This document shows positions 23,924 through 37,357 of a stretch of DNA of 60,000 bases, piece by piece. The translations under genes and the position numbers were made by a program. The DNA lies in assembly GCA_964035545.1 (NCBI GenBank), contig CAXIUT010000103.1, positions 374,001-434,000 on the forward strand, in the 5' to 3' direction. Below the pieces are notes generated by a model. It saw nothing but the letters and a program-made list of their open reading frames with translations, did not search any database and had not been told where the DNA came from. The first letter of the stretch is position 1; each line of letters begins with the position of its first letter. The DNA comes from Bugula neritina (lineage: Eukaryota > Bryozoa > Gymnolaemata > Cheilostomatida > Bugulidae).

Positions 23924-25265
23924 ATGCATAAAAATGTTCATCAAGTATCTAAACACATGCAAGTGATGAGTTTGGAGATATTATTTAAAACTACAAAAGT
24001 TTCCATGCCGCGTGTAAATCAAAAGTGGACAAGTGCTGCAAACACCTCTTTTCATAGAATGACTCATTTATTTCTCATATGTTTGCAAAGGCATCTAAAA
24101 TTAGTTATTGCTCTAGCAAAATATAACACTGTGAAATGGCGCTGCAGATGAGCTTTCTCTTTTAATATGAAAACTGATGATTGAAGAGCAATATAGTCTA
24201 CTAATAAAATGGGTTTCAGCAGTGACTCATCTCCACTGCCTGTAAACTATAAAGCTTCAAATCGTATACTGTAGGCCCATGGGCCAACTCTAGAACAATA
24301 ACACAATTCACATGAGTCAGGATTGCTGGTTGTTAGAGGGGGCAGGGGGCAGGAGAGGGGATGGGAAAATAAAACATCTAAATTCAATAGTAAAGGCGGG
24401 TGTACAATGCAAAGGTCTTCCAGCATCACTGGTATTTCCATAATAACTGCAAGGCCAAACTTTTGCTGATGGACAATCAGACAGAAAAACTCTTGCAAAT
24501 AACAAAACTAATATTAGCCTGTGTCTGCTTCTTATAAACACAAAGAACAAAATTTTGGGAAAGATAACTCCCAACACACCTATCTTGCAACTGGTGCTGG
24601 TGCAATGAAATTGAAGGGTTATGTTTCATAGTCATATTTTCAACTAGTACTTCTAACTGCAAAGAAATAACATTGCAGAAAAAAGTGAAGATGTGAAGCA
24701 CTGTAGATTTATGGTAAGTTATAATATGCATTTGATATTATTTATTTGTCCAGAAAATAATATTATATTATATTTTATTCTACTCAGTAGTACCAACAAT
24801 GAATATTTTATCATTGTTTATGGCAGTCGTGAATCTCAACAATGAATAATAATAATATGCATTGTCAATTTTCACAAAGTAGCAGTCTTCAGTCAGCCCT
24901 CTCTAGTTCAAGATGGGCATCACTATACACACAAGAGTTAAGAACTTTAATGAGTCCTGTCAGCTAACCAGCTCATGAAGTCTACACAGTTTGATTGCAG
25001 GCGTTTGCATTTGACATTAGGACTAAAGTGTTGACTACATGGAGATTTCAACTTCAATTGTTAATCAACTAATTGTTTTGGATCTACTTGTTACATCTGG
25101 CTTACTCTTTCTGGTAGGTTTATTTCATTAACTTTCTAGACTGATTTTCTTAACTTTCTGAAGAGTTTGTTGTGATGCGAAATATTACCAAATATCTCAT
25201 GGCAACATGCCAATACAGTTAACACAGTAATTAAGCACTGGTGTCTTTGAAGCAGGCATCAAGTT
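23924..25265 (+). repeat. Satellite monomer m16 (1342 bp)
   Basis: N head, m8-type G-tract, F tail with the common GTTATAATATGCAT, f end. Confidence 0.95.
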
Positions 25266-26615
25266 TTGCATAAAAAAATTTATCAAGTATCTAAACACAT
25301 GCAAGTGATGAGTTTGGAGATATTATTTAAAACTACAAAAGTTTCCATGCCGCTTGTAAATCAAAAGTGGACAATTGCTGCAAACACCTCTTTTCATGGA
25401 ATGACTCATTTATTTCTCATATGTTTGCAAAGGCATCTAAAATTAGTTTTTGCTCTAGCAAAATATAACACTGTGAAATGGCGCTGCAGATGAGCTTTCT
25501 CTTTGAATATGAAAACTGATGATTGAAGAGCAATATAGTCTACTAACAAAATGGGTTTTAGCAGTGACTCATCTCCACTGCCTGTAAACTATAAAGCTTC
25601 AAATCGTATACTGTAGGCCCATGGGCCAACTCTAGAACAATAACACAATTCACATGAGTCAGGATTGCTGGTTGTTAGAGGGGACAGGGGGGGGGGCAGG
25701 AGAGGGGATGGGAAAATAAAACATCTAAATTCAATAGTAAAAGCGGGTGTACAATGCAAAGGTCTTCCAGCATCACTGGTATTTCCATAATAACTGCAAG
25801 GCGCAAACTTTTGCTGATGGACAATCAGACAGAAAAACTCTTGCAAATAACAAAACTAATATTAGCCTGTGTCTGCTTCGTATAAACACCAAGAACAAAA
25901 TTTTAGGAAAGATAACTCCCAACACACCTATCTTGCAACTGGTGCTGGTGCAAAGAAATTGAAGGGTTATGTTTCATAGTCATATATTCAGCTAGTACTT
26001 CTAACTGCAAAGGAGTAACATTGCAGAAAAAGGTGAAGATGTGAAGCACTGTAGATTTATGGTAAGTTATAATATGCATTTGATATTACTTATCTGTCCA
26101 GAAAACAATAATATTATATTATATTTTATTCTACTCAGTAGTACCAACAATGAATATTTTATCATTGTTTATGGCAATCGTGAATCTCAACAATGAATAA
26201 TAATAATGTGCATTGTCAATTTTCACAAAATAGCAGTCTTCAGTCAGCCCTCTCTAGTTCAAGATGGGCATCACTATACACACAAGAGTTAAGAACTTTA
26301 ATGAGTCCTGTCAGCTAACCAGCTCATGAAGTCTACACAGTTTGGTTGCAGACGTTTGCATTTGACATTAGGACTAAAGTGTTGACTACATGGAGATTTC
26401 AACTTCAATTGTTAATCAACTTGTTTTGGATCTACTTGTTACATCTGGCTTACTCTCTCTGGTAGGTTTATTTCATTAACTTTCTATACTGATTTTCTTA
26501 ACTTTCTGAAGAGTTTGTTGTGATGCGAAATATATTACCAAATATCTCATGGCAACGTGCCAATACAGTTAACACAGTAATTAAGCACTGGTGTCTTTGA
26601 AGCAGGCATCAAGTT
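25266..26615 (+). repeat. Satellite monomer m17 (D type, 1350 bp)
   Basis: K head with CCGCTTG and CAATTGC, CTCTTTGAATATG, G-run of 10, AAGGCGCAAAC (1-bp insertion), D tail (GCAAAGGAGTAAC, AACAATAATATT), AATAATGTGC, e end with ATATTACC. First member of HOR copy 1. Confidence 0.95.
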
Positions 26616-27955
26616 TTGCATAAAAAAATTTATCAAGTATCTAAACACATGCAAGTGATGAGTTTGGAGATATTATTTAAAACTACAAAAGTTTCCATGC
26701 TGCGTGTAAATCAAAAGTGGACAAGTGCTGCAAACACCTCTTTTCATAGAATGACTCATTTATTTCTCATATGTTTGCAAAGGCATCTAAAATTAGTTAT
26801 TGCTCTAGCAAAATATAACACTGTGAAATGGCGCTGCAGATGAGTTTTCTCTTTTAATATGAAAACTGATGATTGAAGAGCAATATAGTCTACTAATAAA
26901 TTGGGTTTCAGCAGTGACTCATCTCCACTGCCTGTAAACTATAAATCTTCAAATCGTATACTGTAGGCCCATGGTCCAACTCTAAAACAATAACACATTT
27001 CACATGAGTCAGGATTACTGGTTGTTAGAAGGGACAGGGGGGCAGGAGAGGGGAGGGGAAAATAAAACATCTAAATTTAATAGTAAAGGCGGGTGTACAA
27101 TGCAAAGGTCTTCCAGCATCACTGATATTTCCATAATAACTGCAAGGCGCAAGCTCCTGCTGATGGACAATATGACAGAAAAACTCTTTCAAATAAGTAA
27201 ACTAATATTAGCCTGTGTCTGCTTCGTATAAACGCCAAGAACAAACTTTTAGGAAAGATAACTCCCACCACACCTATCTTGCAACCGGTGCTAGTGCAAT
27301 GAAATTGAAGGGCTATGTTTCATAGTCCTATATTCAGCTAGTACTTCTAACTAGAAAGAAATAACATTGCCGGAAAAGTTGAAGAGGTGAAGCACTGTAG
27401 AGTTATGGCAAGTTAGATTCTCTATATGATATTATTTATCTGTCAAGAAAATATTATATTATATTTTATTCTACTCACTAGTACCAACAATGAATATTTT
27501 ATCATTGTTTATGGCAGTCGTGAATCTCAACAATGAATAATAATAATATGCATTGTCAATTTTCACAAAGTAGCAGTCTTCAGTCAGCCCTCTCTAGTTC
27601 AAGATGGGCATCACTATACACACAAGAGTTAAGAACTTTAATGAGTCCTGTCAGGTAACCAGCTCATGAAGTCTACACAGTTTGGTTGCAGACGTTTGCA
27701 TTTGACATTAGGATTAAAGTGTTCACTACATGGAGACTTCAACTTCAATTGTTAATCAACTTGTTTTGGATCTACTTGTCACATCTGGCTTACGCTCTCT
27801 GGTAGGTTTATTTCATTAACTTTCTAGACTGATTTTCTTAACTTTCTGAAGAGTTTGTTGTGATGCGAAATATATTGCCAAATATCTCATGGCAACGTGC
27901 CAATACAGTTAACACAGTAATTAAGCACTGGTGTCTTTGAAGCAGGCATCAAGTT
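26616..27955 (+). repeat. Satellite monomer m18 (B type, 1340 bp)
   Basis: K head with ATGCTGCGTG, GAGTTTTCTC, AAATTGGG, CATGGTCC (palindrome lost), AAGGCGCAAGCTCC, E tail, r end with TACGCTCTC. Prototype of class B. Confidence 0.95.
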
Positions 27956-29302
27956 ATGCATAAAAATGTTCATCAAGTATCTAAACACATGCAAGTGATG
28001 AGTTTGGAGATATTATTTAAAACTACAAAAGTTTCCATGCCGCGTGTAAATCAAAAGTGGACAAGTGCTGCAAACACCTCTTTTCATAGAATGACTCATT
28101 TATTTCTCATATGTTTGCAAAGGCATCTAAAATTAGTTATTGCTCTAGCAAAATATAACACTGTGAAATGGCGCTGCAGATGAGCTTTCTCTTTTAATAT
28201 GAAAACTGATGATTGAAGAGCAATATAGTCTACTAATAAAATGGGTTTTAGCAGTGACTCATCTCCACTGCCTGTAAACTATAAAGCTTCAAATCGTATA
28301 CTGTAGGCCCATGGGCCAACTCTAGCACAATAACACAATTCACATGAGTCAGGATTGCTGGTTGTTAGAGGGGACAGGGGGGGCAGGAGAGGGGATGGGA
28401 AAATAAAACATCTAAATTCAATAGTAAAAGCCGGTGTACAATGCAAAGGTCTTCCAGCATCACTGGTATTTCCATAATAACTGCAAGGCGCAAACTTTTG
28501 CTGATGGACAATCAGACAGAAAAACTCTTGCAAATAACAAAACTAATATTAGCCTGTGTCTGCTTCGTATAAACACCAAGAACAAAATTTTAGGAAAGAT
28601 AACTCCCAACACACCTATCTTGCAACTGGTGCTGGTGCAAAGAAATTGAAGGGTTATGTTTCATAGTCATATATTCAGCTAGTACTTCTAACTGCAAAGG
28701 AGTAACATTGCAGAAAAAGGTGAAGATGTGAAGCACTGTAGATTTATGGTAAGTTATAATATGCATTTGATATTACTTATCTGTCCAGAAAACAATAATA
28801 TTATATTATATTTTATTCTACTCAGTAGTACCAACAATGAATATTTTATCATTGTTTATGGCAATCGTGAATCTCAACAATGAATAATAATAATGTGCAT
28901 TGTCAATTTTCACAAAATAGCAGTCTTCAGTCAGCCCTCTCTAGTTCAAGATGGGCATCACTATACACACAAGAGTTAAGAACTTTAATGAGTCCTGTCA
29001 GCTAACCAGCTCATGAAGTCTACACAGTTTGGTTGCAGACGTTTGCATTTGACATTAGGACTAAAGTGTTGACTACATGGAGATTTCAACTTCAATTGTT
29101 AATCAACTTGTTTTGGATCTACTTGTTACATCTGGCTTACTCTCTCTGGTAGGTTTATTTCATTAACTTTCTATACTGATTTTCTTAACTTTCTGAAGAG
29201 TTTGTTGTGATGCGAAATATATTACCAAATATCTCATGGCAACGTGCCAATACAGTTAACACAGTAATTAAGCACTGGTGTCTTTGAAGCAGGCATCAAG
29301 TT
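27956..29302 (+). repeat. Satellite monomer m19 (A type, 1347 bp)
   Basis: N head, CTAGCACAATA, G-run of 7, AAAGCCGGTG, AAGGCGCAAAC, D tail, e end with TCTATACTG. Prototype of class A. Confidence 0.95.
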
Positions 29303-30642
29303 TTGCATAAAAAAATTTATCAAGTATCTAAACACATGCAAGTGATGAGTTTGGAGATATTATTTAAAACTACAAAAGTTTCCATGCTGCGTGTAAATCA
29401 AAAGTGGACAAGTGCTGCAAACACCTCTTTTCATAGAATGACTCATTTATTTCTCATATGTTTGCAAAGGCATCTAAAATTAGTTATTGCTCTAGCAAAA
29501 TATAACACTGTGAAATGGCGCTGCAGATGAGTTTTCTCTTTTAATATGAAAACTGATGATTGAAGAGCAATATAGTCTACTAATAAATTGGGTTTCAGCA
29601 GTGACTCATCTCCACTGCCTGTAAACTATAAATCTTCAAATCGTATACTGTAGGCCCATGGTCCAACTCTAAAACAATAACACATTTCACATGAGTCAGG
29701 ATTACTGGTTGTTAGAAGGGACAGGGGGGCAGGAGAGGGGAGGGGAAAATAAAACATCTAAATTTAATAGTAAAGGCGGGTGTACAATGCAAAGGTCTTC
29801 CAGCATCACTGATATTTCCATAATAACTGCAAGGCGCAAGCTCCTGCTGATGGACAATATGACAGAAAAACTCTTTCAAATAAGTAAACTAATATTAGCC
29901 TGTGTCTGCTTCGTATAAACGCCAAGAACAAACTTTTAGGAAAGATAACTCCCACCACACCTATCTTGCAACCGGTGCTAGTGCAATGAAATTGAAGGGC
30001 TATGTTTCATAGTCCTATATTCAGCTAGTACTTCTAACTAGAAAGAAATAACATTGCCGGAAAAGTTGAAGAGGTGAAGCACTGTAGAGTTATGGCAAGT
30101 TAGATTCTCTATATGATATTATTTATCTGTCAAGAAAATATTATATTATATTTTATTCTACTCACTAGTACCAACAATGAATATTTTATCATTGTTTATG
30201 GCAGTCGTGAATCTCAACAATGAATAATAATAATATGCATTGTCAATTTTCACAAAGTAGCAGTCTTCAGTCAGCCCTCTCTAGTTCAAGATGGGCATCA
30301 CTATACACACAAGAGTTAAGAACTTTAATGAGTCCTGTCAGGTAACCAGCTCATGAAGTCTACACAGTTTGGTTGCAGACGTTTGCATTTGACATTAGGA
30401 TTAAAGTGTTCACTACATGGAGACTTCAACTTCAATTGTTAATCAACTTGTTTTGGATCTACTTGTCACATCTGGCTTACGCTCTCTGGTAGGTTTATTT
30501 CATTAACTTTCTAGACTGATTTTCTTAACTTTCTGAAGAGTTTGTTGTGATGCGAAATATATTGCCAAATATCTCATGGCAACGTGCCAATACAGTTAAC
30601 ACAGTAATTAAGCACTGGTGTCTTTGAAGCAGGCATCAAGTT
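29303..30642 (+). repeat. Satellite monomer m20 (B type, 1340 bp)
   Basis: Same variants as m18; no difference noticed. Confidence 0.95.
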
Positions 30643-31986
30643 ATGCATAAAAATGTTCATCAAGTATCTAAACACATGCAAGTGATGAGTTTGGAGATAT
30701 TATTTAAAACTACAAAAGTTTCCATGCCGCGTGTAAATCAAAAGTGGACAAGTGCTGCAAACACCTCTTTTCATAGAATGACTCATTTATTTCTCATATG
30801 TTTGCAAAGGCATCTAAAATTAGTTATTGCTCTAGCAAAATATAACACTGTGAAATGGCGCTGCAGATGAGCTTTCTCTTTTAATATGAAAACTGATGAT
30901 TGAAGAGCAATATAGTCTACTAATAAAATGGGTTTTAGCAGTGACTCATCTCCACTGCCTGTAAACTATAAAGCTTCAAATCGTATACTGTAGGCCCATG
31001 GGCCAACTCTAGCACAATAACACAATTCACATGAGTCAGGATTGCTGGTTGTTAGAGGGGACAGGGGGGGCAGGAGAGGGGATGGGAAAATAAAACATCT
31101 AAATTCAATAGTAAAAGCCGGTGTACAATGCAAAGGTCTTCCAGCATCACTGGTATTTCCATAATAACTGCAAGGCCAAACTTTTGCTGATGGACAATCA
31201 GACAGAAAAACTCTTGCAAATAACAAAACTAATATTAGCCTGTGTCTGCTTCTTATAAACACAAAGAACAAAATTTTGGGAAAGATAACTCCCAACACAC
31301 CTATCTTGCAACTGGTGCTGGTGCAATGAAATTGAAGGGTTATGTTTCATAGTCATATTTTCAACTAGTACTTCTAACTGCAAAGAAATAACATTGCAGA
31401 AAAAAGTGAAGATGTGAAGCACTGTAGATTTATGGTAAGTTATAATATGCATTTGATATTATTTATTTGTCCAGAAAATAATATTATATTATATTTTATT
31501 CTACTCAGTAGTACCAACAATGAATATTTTATCATTGTTTATGGCAGTCGTGAATCTCAACAATGAATAATAATAATATGCATTGTCAATTTTCACAAAG
31601 TAGCAGTCTTCAGTCAGCCCTCTCTAGTTCAAGATGGGCATCACTATACACACAAGAGTTAAGAACTTTAATGAGTCCTGTCAGCTAACCAGCTCATGAA
31701 GTCTACACAGTTTGATTGCAGGCGTTTGCATTTGACATTAGGACTAAAGTGTTGACTACATGGAGATTTCAACTTCAATTGTTAATCAACTAATTGTTTT
31801 GGATCTACTTGTTACATCTGGCTTACTCTTTCTGGTAGGTTTATTTCATTAACTTTCTAGACTGATTTTCTTAACTTTCTGAAGAGTTTGTTGTGATGCG
31901 AAATATTACCAAATATCTCATGGCAACATGCCAATACAGTTAACACAGTAATTAAGCACTGGTGTCTTTGAAGCAGGCATCAAGTT
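30643..31986 (+). repeat. Satellite monomer m21 (A2 type, 1344 bp)
   Basis: First part as class A (N head, GCACAATA, AAAGCCGGTG), then AAGGCCAAAC without the 1-bp insertion, TTCTTATAAAC, F tail, f end. An A/F mosaic; prototype of A2. Confidence 0.95.
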
Positions 31987-33326
31987 TTGCATAAAAAAAC
32001 TTATCAAGTATCTAAACACATGCAAGTGATGAGTTTGGAGATATTATTTAAAACTACAAAAGTTTCCATGCCGCTTGTAAATCAAAAGTGGACAATTGCT
32101 GCAAACACCTCTTTTCATGGAATGACTCATTTATTTCTCATATGTTTGCAAAGGCATCTAAAATTAGTTATTGCTCTAGCAAAATATAACACTGTGAAAT
32201 GGCGCTGCAGATGAGCTTTCTCTTTTAATATGAAAACTGATGATTGAAGAGCAATATAGCCTACTATTAAAATGGGTTTCAGCAGTGACTCATCTCCACT
32301 GCCTGTAAACTATAAATCTTCAAATCGTATACTGTAGGCCCATGGTCCAACTCTAAAACAATAACACATTTCACATGAGTCAGGATTACTGGTTGTTAGA
32401 AGGGACAGGGGGGCAGGAGAGGGGAGGGGAAAATAAAACATCTAAATTTAATAGTAAAGGCGGGTGTACAATGCAAAGGTCTTCCAGCATCACTGATATT
32501 TCCATAATAACTGCAAGGCGCAAGCTCCTGCTGATGGACAATATGACAGAAAAACTCTTTCAAATAAGTAAACTAATATTAGCCTGTGTCTGCTTCGTAT
32601 AAACGCCAAGAACAAACTTTTAGGAAAGATAACTCCCACCACACCTATCTTGCAACCGGTGCTAGTGCAATGAAATTGAAGGGCTATGTTTCATAGTCCT
32701 ATATTCAGCTAGTACTTCTAACTAGAAAGAAATAACATTGCCGGAAAAGTTGAAGAGGTGAAGCACTGTAGAGTTATGGCAAGTTAGATTCTCTATATGA
32801 TATTATTTATCTGTCAAGAAAATATTATATTATATTTTATTCTACTCACTAGTACCAACAATGAATATTTTATCATTGTTTATGGCAGTCGTGAATCTCA
32901 ACAATGAATAATAATAATATGCATTGTCAATTTTCACAAAGTAGCAGTCTTCAGTCAGCCCTCTCTAGTTCAAGATGGGCATCACTATACACACAAGAGT
33001 TAAGAACTTTAATGAGTCCTGTCAGGTAACCAGCTCATGAAGTCTACACAGTTTGGTTGCAGACGTTTGCATTTGACATTAGGATTAAAGTGTTCACTAC
33101 ATGGAGACTTCAACTTCAATTGTTAATCAACTTGTTTTGGATCTACTTGTCACATCTGGCTTACGCTCTCTGGTAGGTTTATTTCATTAACTTTCTAGAC
33201 TGATTTTCTTAACTTTCTGAAGAGTTTGTTGTGATGCGAAATATATTGCCAAATATCTCATGGCAACGTGCCAATACAGTTAACACAGTAATTAAGCACT
33301 GGTGTCTTTGAAGCAGGCATCAAGTT
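31987..33326 (+). repeat. Satellite monomer m22 (C type, 1340 bp)
   Basis: T head (AAACTTATC) with CCGCTTG, then GCCTACTATTAAAATGGG and a B-type middle, E tail, r end. Prototype of class C. Confidence 0.95.
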
Positions 33327-34673
33327 ATGCATAAAAATGTTCATCAAGTATCTAAACACATGCAAGTGATGAGTTTGGAGATATTATTTAAAACTACAAA
33401 AGTTTCCATGCCGCGTGTAAATCAAAAGTGGACAAGTGCTGCAAACACCTCTTTTCATAGAATGACTCATTTATTTCTCATATGTTTGCAAAGGCATCTA
33501 AAATTAGTTATTGCTCTAGCAAAATATAACACTGTGAAATGGCGCTGCAGATGAGCTTTCTCTTTTAATATGAAAACTGATGATTGAAGAGCAATATAGT
33601 CTACTAATAAAATGGGTTTTAGCAGTGACTCATCTCCACTGCCTGTAAACTATAAAGCTTCAAATCGTATACTGTAGGCCCATGGGCCAACTCTAGCACA
33701 ATAACACAATTCACATGAGTCAGGATTGCTGGTTGTTAGAGGGGACAGGGGGGGCAGGAGAGGGGATGGGAAAATAAAACATCTAAATTCAATAGTAAAA
33801 GCCGGTGTACAATGCAAAGGTCTTCCAGCATCACTGGTATTTCCATAATAACTGCAAGGCGCAAACTTTTGCTGATGGACAATCAGACAGAAAAACTCTT
33901 GCAAATAACAAAACTAATATTAGCCTGTGTCTGCTTCGTATAAACACCAAGAACAAAATTTTAGGAAAGATAACTCCCAACACACCTATCTTGCAACTGG
34001 TGCTGGTGCAAAGAAATTGAAGGGTTATGTTTCATAGTCATATATTCAGCTAGTACTTCTAACTGCAAAGGAGTAACATTGCAGAAAAAGGTGAAGATGT
34101 GAAGCACTGTAGATTTATGGTAAGTTATAATATGCATTTGATATTACTTATCTGTCCAGAAAACAATAATATTATATTATATTTTATTCTACTCAGTAGT
34201 ACCAACAATGAATATTTTATCATTGTTTATGGCAATCGTGAATCTCAACAATGAATAATAATAATGTGCATTGTCAATTTTCACAAAATAGCAGTCTTCA
34301 GTCAGCCCTCTCTAGTTCAAGATGGGCATCACTATACACACAAGAGTTAAGAACTTTAATGAGTCCTGTCAGCTAACCAGCTCATGAAGTCTACACAGTT
34401 TGGTTGCAGACGTTTGCATTTGACATTAGGACTAAAGTGTTGACTACATGGAGATTTCAACTTCAATTGTTAATCAACTTGTTTTGGATCTACTTGTTAC
34501 ATCTGGCTTACTCTCTCTGGTAGGTTTATTTCATTAACTTTCTATACTGATTTTCTTAACTTTCTGAAGAGTTTGTTGTGATGCGAAATATATTACCAAA
34601 TATCTCATGGCAACGTGCCAATACAGTTAACACAGTAATTAAGCACTGGTGTCTTTGAAGCAGGCATCAAGTT
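33327..34673 (+). repeat. Satellite monomer m23 (A type, 1347 bp)
   Basis: Class A, same as m19 where compared. Last member of HOR copy 1. Confidence 0.95.
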
Positions 34674-36013
34674 TTGCATAAAAAAATTTATCAAGTATCT
34701 AAACACATGCAAGTGATGAGTTTGGAGATATTATTTAAAACTACAAAAGTTTCCATGCTGCGTGTAAATCAAAAGTGGACAAGTGCTGCAAACACCTCTT
34801 TTCATAGAATGACTCATTTATTTCTCATATGTTTGCAAAGGCATCTAAAATTAGTTATTGCTCTAGCAAAATATAACACTGTGAAATGGCGCTGCAGATG
34901 AGTTTTCTCTTTTAATATGAAAACTGATGATTGAAGAGCAATATAGTCTACTAATAAATTGGGTTTCAGCAGTGACTCATCTCCACTGCCTGTAAACTAT
35001 AAATCTTCAAATCGTATACTGTAGGCCCATGGTCCAACTCTAAAACAATAACACATTTCACATGAGTCAGGATTACTGGTTGTTAGAAGGGACAGGGGGG
35101 CAGGAGAGGGGAGGGGAAAATAAAACATCTAAATTTAATAGTAAAGGCGGGTGTACAATGCAAAGGTCTTCCAGCATCACTGATATTTCCATAATAACTG
35201 CAAGGCGCAAGCTCCTGCTGATGGACAATATGACAGAAAAACTCTTTCAAATAAGTAAACTAATATTAGCCTGTGTCTGCTTCGTATAAACGCCAAGAAC
35301 AAACTTTTAGGAAAGATAACTCCCACCACACCTATCTTGCAACCGGTGCTAGTGCAATGAAATTGAAGGGCTATGTTTCATAGTCCTATATTCAGCTAGT
35401 ACTTCTAACTAGAAAGAAATAACATTGCCGGAAAAGTTGAAGAGGTGAAGCACTGTAGAGTTATGGCAAGTTAGATTCTCTATATGATATTATTTATCTG
35501 TCAAGAAAATATTATATTATATTTTATTCTACTCACTAGTACCAACAATGAATATTTTATCATTGTTTATGGCAGTCGTGAATCTCAACAATGAATAATA
35601 ATAATATGCATTGTCAATTTTCACAAAGTAGCAGTCTTCAGTCAGCCCTCTCTAGTTCAAGATGGGCATCACTATACACACAAGAGTTAAGAACTTTAAT
35701 GAGTCCTGTCAGGTAACCAGCTCATGAAGTCTACACAGTTTGGTTGCAGACGTTTGCATTTGACATTAGGATTAAAGTGTTCACTACATGGAGACTTCAA
35801 CTTCAATTGTTAATCAACTTGTTTTGGATCTACTTGTCACATCTGGCTTACGCTCTCTGGTAGGTTTATTTCATTAACTTTCTAGACTGATTTTCTTAAC
35901 TTTCTGAAGAGTTTGTTGTGATGCGAAATATATTGCCAAATATCTCATGGCAACGTGCCAATACAGTTAACACAGTAATTAAGCACTGGTGTCTTTGAAG
36001 CAGGCATCAAGTT
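34674..36013 (+). repeat. Satellite monomer m24 (B type, 1340 bp)
   Basis: Class B; first monomer of the two-monomer remnant between HOR copies 1 and 2. Confidence 0.95.
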
Positions 36014-37357
36014 ATGCATAAAAATGTTCATCAAGTATCTAAACACATGCAAGTGATGAGTTTGGAGATATTATTTAAAACTACAAAAGTTTCCATGCCG
36101 CGTGTAAATCAAAAGTGGACAAGTGCTGCAAACACCTCTTTTCATAGAATGACTCATTTATTTCTCATATGTTTGCAAAGGCATCTAAAATTAGTTATTG
36201 CTCTAGCAAAATATAACACTGTGAAATGGCGCTGCAGATGAGCTTTCTCTTTTAATATGAAAACTGATGATTGAAGAGCAATATAGTCTACTAATAAAAT
36301 GGGTTTTAGCAGTGACTCATCTCCACTGCCTGTAAACTATAAAGCTTCAAATCGTATACTGTAGGCCCATGGGCCAACTCTAGCACAATAACACAATTCA
36401 CATGAGTCAGGATTGCTGGTTGTTAGAGGGGACAGGGGGGGCAGGAGAGGGGATGGGAAAATAAAACATCTAAATTCAATAGTAAAAGCCGGTGTACAAT
36501 GCAAAGGTCTTCCAGCATCACTGGTATTTCCATAATAACTGCAAGGCCAAACTTTTGCTGATGGACAATCAGACAGAAAAACTCTTGCAAATAACAAAAC
36601 TAATATTAGCCTGTGTCTGCTTCTTATAAACACAAAGAACAAAATTTTGGGAAAGATAACTCCCAACACACCTATCTTGCAACTGGTGCTGGTGCAATGA
36701 AATTGAAGGGTTATGTTTCATAGTCATATTTTCAACTAGTACTTCTAACTGCAAAGAAATAACATTGCAGAAAAAAGTGAAGATGTGAAGCACTGTAGAT
36801 TTATGGTAAGTTATAATATGCATTTGATATTATTTATTTGTCCAGAAAATAATATTATATTATATTTTATTCTACTCAGTAGTACCAACAATGAATATTT
36901 TATCATTGTTTATGGCAGTCGTGAATCTCAACAATGAATAATAATAATATGCATTGTCAATTTTCACAAAGTAGCAGTCTTCAGTCAGCCCTCTCTAGTT
37001 CAAGATGGGCATCACTATACACACAAGAGTTAAGAACTTTAATGAGTCCTGTCAGCTAACCAGCTCATGAAGTCTACACAGTTTGATTGCAGGCGTTTGC
37101 ATTTGACATTAGGACTAAAGTGTTGACTACATGGAGATTTCAACTTCAATTGTTAATCAACTAATTGTTTTGGATCTACTTGTTACATCTGGCTTACTCT
37201 TTCTGGTAGGTTTATTTCATTAACTTTCTAGACTGATTTTCTTAACTTTCTGAAGAGTTTGTTGTGATGCGAAATATTACCAAATATCTCATGGCAACAT
37301 GCCAATACAGTTAACACAGTAATTAAGCACTGGTGTCTTTGAAGCAGGCATCAAGTT
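36014..37357 (+). repeat. Satellite monomer m25 (A2 type, 1344 bp)
   Basis: Class A2; second monomer of the remnant. It is followed by a C-headed hybrid in place of a full C. Confidence 0.95.

Larger units (their letters stand above)
25266..34673 (+). repeat. Higher-order repeat copy 1 (7-mer, 9408 bp)
   Basis: Seven monomers in the order D-B-A-B-A2-C-A (m17-m23), lengths 1350, 1340, 1347, 1340, 1344, 1340, 1347. The same order and exactly the same lengths recur at 37358 and 46766. The first monomer has a K head of the left-array type (CCGCTTG, CAATTGC), unlike the other two copies, so the shared duplicated segment begins inside this monomer near 25440 rather than at its phase point. Confidence 0.93.
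34674..37357 (+). repeat. Two-monomer remnant (B-A2) between HOR copies
   Basis: Monomers m24 (B) and m25 (A2), 2684 bp, lie between the end of HOR copy 1 and the start of copy 2. A2 is normally followed by C; here it is followed by a monomer with a C-type (T) head fused to a D body. The segment looks like the remaining part of a B-A2-C run truncated by the recombination that created copy 2. Confidence 0.85.

Noticed and set aside
25747-25962. 71-codon plus-strand frame of A and D monomers
   Set aside because: Opens with GTG, depends on a 1-bp insertion and is absent from the other classes.
27004-27231. 75-codon plus-strand frame of class B and C monomers across the G-rich tract
   Set aside because: It has an ATG but only exists in classes B and C, reads through low-complexity purine sequence and resembles no family I know.
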